Of a stretch of DNA of 39,879 bases, positions 39,382 to 39,879 are shown piece after piece. Below the pieces are notes generated by a model. It did no database searches. It was not told where the DNA came from and was given only the letters and a program-made list of their open reading frames with translations. Each line of letters begins with the position of its first letter. The first letter of the stretch is position 1. Where the stretch lies: positions 1-39,879 of the forward strand of contig JAEDIJ010000017.1 of assembly GCA_016292515.1 (NCBI GenBank). The letters are read 5' to 3'. The position numbers were made by a program, and so were the translations under genes. The stretch is from Victivallaceae bacterium (GTDB lineage Bacteria > Verrucomicrobiota > Lentisphaeria > Victivallales > Victivallaceae).

Positions 39382-39465
39382 ATAACTGTTTGCGCATTTC
39401 TGCATTACCGGCGCGTACAAAGACGAAAGAAACCACATACGCTTTGATGGCAATCGGATGGGATC
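39379..39465. repeat. Repeat fragment D (mosaic)
   Basis: The left part (39383-39415, around AACTGTTTGCGCATTTCTGC) is the reverse complement of about 2236-2262; the right part (39432-39460, CCACATACGCTTTGATGGC) is in the same orientation as 2150-2180. The reading frame through it shows the same peptide (GNAEMRKQLFA) as in the first island, which is a translation of repeat DNA. Confidence 0.65.
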
Positions 39466-39497
39466 GGCAACAAGTGCAATTGCGTTGTCATCCCCAA

Positions 39498-39577
39498 CGG
39501 ACTTTAACGGACAAAGCGGACGCGTCATCATTGCGTGTTTTGCTTTTTCCGCCGCTTTAAGTGTCCGTTATTGTCCG
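39498..39577. repeat. Short CGGAC iterons and inverted GTCCG copies
   Basis: CGGAC occurs at 39498, 39508 and 39517, and its complement GTCCG at 39563 and 39573. Spacing of nine to ten bases puts them on one DNA face. The rest of 39466-39587 shows no gene. Confidence 0.5.
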
Positions 39578-39587
39578 CGCCGGGCGC

Positions 39588-39621
39588 AAAAAAACTGCCG
39601 TCAGTCTCAACTGACGGCAGT
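39588..39621 (-). terminator. Intrinsic terminator of the small peptide gene
   Basis: A perfect 12-bp stem ACTGCCGTCAGT (39610-39621 with 39594-39605), 4-nt loop, followed on the minus strand by seven T. It is 17 nt after the stop of the 41-codon gene. Confidence 0.92.
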
Positions 39622-39638
39622 GAGGAGCGTTTTGGCGA

Positions 39639-39764
39639 CTAAATCGTGTCTACCGAAGAGGGACAGATGTCGTCATTCGTGCAGTCGATGTAACAACTCT
39701 CGCCTTTTGCATAATCCGAAGCGAATTCGAGCAATTCAGGCTTTTCATAATCGAACTGAATCAT
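39639..39764 (-). CDS. 41-residue Cys-containing peptide, possible RiPP precursor
   Basis: Short gene not previously expected from length alone. ATG 39764 has AAGGAG at seven bases, a strong site, and a perfect terminator follows the stop. The N-terminal part 'MIQFDYEKPELLEFASDYAK' is acidic and holds YEKPEL, like the Y-x-x-P-x-L leader motif that RRE-type recognition domains bind in lasso and other RiPP precursors. The C-terminal part has three Cys at 24, 28 and 34 (C-x3-C-x5-C) within 'CYIDCTNDDICPSSVDTI'. It lies 44 nt after the stop of a truncated gene, so both probably share a transcript. Other possibilities: a small regulatory or metal-binding protein. No modification enzyme is visible inside the window. 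Confidence 0.7.
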   Translation of the reverse strand: MIQFDYEKPELLEFASDYAKGESCYIDCTNDDICPSSVDTI

Positions 39765-39808
39765 CTTTTTTCTCCTTTTCCTAATTCTTTCAGATTACAC
39801 AAGCCGAA

Positions 39809-39879
39809 TTACGCCAGTTTCGCGACTTTGAGCGCATTGTCTTCTTTGTAGAACTTGTAGTCCGTCGCGATGTAGGCTT
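39809..39879 (-). CDS. C-terminal end of an unidentified gene (truncated by window edge)
   Basis: Only the last 22 codons are present, reading 'AYIATDYKFYKEDNALKVAK' and then 'LA' to a TAA at 39809. The codon pattern is like that of the neighbours. Too little remains to name a family. Its position just before the small peptide gene makes it the first place to look for a partner. Confidence 0.6.
   Translation of the reverse strand, partial: AYIATDYKFYKEDNALKVAKLA

Noticed and set aside
39305..39436. N-terminal extension of the YejM-like protein
   Set aside because: It spans the promoter and repeat fragment D; the start at 39304 has a good ribosome-binding site and matches the family.

Overview
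This window looks like a chromosomal segment of a GC-rich Gram-negative bacterium, most likely from the PVC group and probably Lentisphaerota (Victivallis-like). Grounds: a type IV prepilin-like N-terminus of the kind that is abundant in that phylum, a very long GreA with a large N-terminal extension (otherwise known from Chlamydiae and relatives), BamA plus several LPS-type genes showing an outer membrane, and bacterial housekeeping genes with strong GC3 bias. The lineage is inferred from gene content only. No rRNA, tRNA or CRISPR array was seen.

Layout. 1-1.8 kb (+): the end of gap, a terminator, pgk and a second terminator. 1.84-2.64 kb: a gene-free island of dispersed, structured repeats. 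2.6-5.0 kb (-): thrC coupled to a HAD phosphatase. 5.1-9.2 kb (+): a tightly overlapping operon tsaC-acpS-rsmD-KdkA-like kinase-comM. 9.2-9.8 kb: a second repeat island. 9.8-10.6 kb (-): a prepilin-like gene with its own promoter and terminator.

10.6-23.2 kb (-): one co-directional run read as prs-rplY-pth-rpsF-ssb-rpsR-rplI-dnaB-bamA-mazG-arnB-arnT-arnC. It joins nucleotide and translation functions, replication, outer-membrane assembly and a partial L-Ara4N lipid A modification set. 23.2-31.0 kb (-): greA(long)-metallophosphoesterase-tcdA-SGNH esterase-prmA-ABC ATPase-ABC permease, mostly with stop/start overlaps, behind a strong promoter. 31.0-33.5 kb (-): Gfo/Idh oxidoreductase-ispE-gmhB. 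33.5-35.0 kb (-): a second ArnT-like glycosyltransferase with a T9 tract near its start.

35.1-37.3 kb (+): an accessory-looking, partly AT-richer stretch with a DUF4878-type lipoprotein, a YiiX-like papain-fold hydrolase and an unrecognised 189-residue protein with a structured leader. 37.3-39.3 kb (-): a YejM/PbgA-like membrane sulfatase-family protein. 39.4-39.9 kb: a repeat fragment, an iteron-like cluster, and a 41-codon Cys-containing peptide gene with a strong ribosome-binding site and a perfect terminator, lying 44 nt after the end of a truncated gene. The peptide has a RiPP-leader-like YEKPEL motif and is the best candidate here for an undescribed system.

Many genes (arnB/T/C, second ArnT, gmhB, KdkA-like kinase, YejM-like protein, bamA) concern the outer envelope, so LPS/lipid A building is a recurring theme. 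Well-formed sigma70-like promoters (TTGNNN, 16-17 bp, often TATATT) precede most transcription units.
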